Shown here piece by piece: positions 51,742-51,819 of a DNA stretch of 51,819 bases. The translations under genes were made by a program, and so were the position numbers. This DNA is from Pseudomonadota bacterium. Lineage in GTDB: Bacteria > Pseudomonadota > Alphaproteobacteria > JACQOE01. Each line of letters opens with the position of its first letter. The first letter of the stretch is position 1. The stretch lies in NCBI GenBank assembly GCA_016202695.1, contig JACQOE010000076.1, positions 1 to 51,819 of the forward strand. Direction: 5' to 3'. A model generated the notes under the pieces. That model was given only the letters and a program-made list of their open reading frames with translations. It ran no database searches and was not told the DNA's origin.

Positions 51742-51819
51742 TCAGAAGCGCGGCCCAAAGGTTGCCACGCCCTCAGGGTCGACCCGCAGCTCAAAGTCGA
51801 CCGTGGGCTCGCGCCACGG
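51742..51819 (-). CDS. C-terminal end of a gene running off the window
   Basis: A minus-strand frame enters at the window edge and gives 25 residues (…TVDFELRVDPEGVATFGPRF) before the TGA at 51742-51744. Its codon use is GC-rich like the neighbours. Too little is present to name it. Confidence 0.5.
   Translation of the reverse strand, partial: PWREPTVDFELRVDPEGVATFGPRF

Noticed and set aside
1..51819. CRISPR array, prophage, transposase or secretion-system cluster
   Set aside because: No regularly spaced repeats, integrase, transposase or structural phage genes were seen on either strand.

Overview
The window is chromosomal DNA of a GC-rich (roughly 70% by eye) alphaproteobacterium, most likely a Rhodospirillales-type organism. 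The evidence is the gene content: an NDUFA12-type complex I accessory protein, an alphaproteobacterial RNase E with an acidic insert in its S1 domain, a DUF2155 protein next to accBC-aat, a fused ThiS-ThiG protein, a phasin, and cysE leading an iscR operon. Most of it is dense housekeeping sequence with short gaps, many 4-base start/stop overlaps and several convergent pairs that nearly touch.

Layout. 1-1880: an AT-richer left end with a small secreted DUF1344-type protein, a hicAB toxin-antitoxin pair with an operator over its -10 box, a gene-poor stretch and a tRNA-Met(CAT). 2015-5389: an alpha/beta hydrolase, mnmA and a secreted DUF302 protein. 5391-10497 (minus): one cysteine/iron-sulfur operon, cysE-iscR-nifS-like-iscS-iscA-fdx-tenA, with no iscU, hscB or hscA. 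10784-20644: a hydrolase, anmK, tyrS, a giant AsmA/YhdP-like protein, glnE and bcp. 20693-22504: a type II restriction-modification pair in lower-GC DNA. 22596-27917 (minus): amiC, a class A penicillin-binding protein, prfB with its programmed +1 frameshift, and a SHOCT gene broken by a frameshift. 28035-30865: rne with a long leader. 30862-36766: an aminotransferase, a gamma-glutamyltransferase-like lipoprotein, an M48 protease, DUF3047 and a DsbA-family protein. 36845-41541: an M28 peptidase, an ornithine/lysine-type decarboxylase, thiSG and aroQ. 41538-45943: accB-accC-aat, then on the other strand a DUF2155 gene, a small conserved gene, mlaD and the NDUFA12 gene. 46159-51819: ridA, a DUF482 acyltransferase, a paired-hairpin repeat, clpA, clpS, a phasin with a strong promoter and palindrome, and the end of one more gene.

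How the genes work together. CysE, two cysteine desulfurases, IscA and ferredoxin link cysteine synthesis to sulfur transfer; MnmA and ThiSG are other users of desulfurase sulfur, and TenA ties the operon to thiamine. Aat, ClpS and ClpA together make up the bacterial N-degron route. AmiC, the penicillin-binding protein and AnmK serve cell-wall building, splitting and recycling.

I see no CRISPR array, prophage, transposase or clearly new multi-gene system. The points most worth a second look are the Fe-S operon lacking its scaffold gene, a patch of about 115 bases of very AT-rich codons inside glnE, the ThiS-ThiG fusion, the restriction island with its symmetric promoter, and the perfect 10-bp inverted repeat abutting the phasin promoter.
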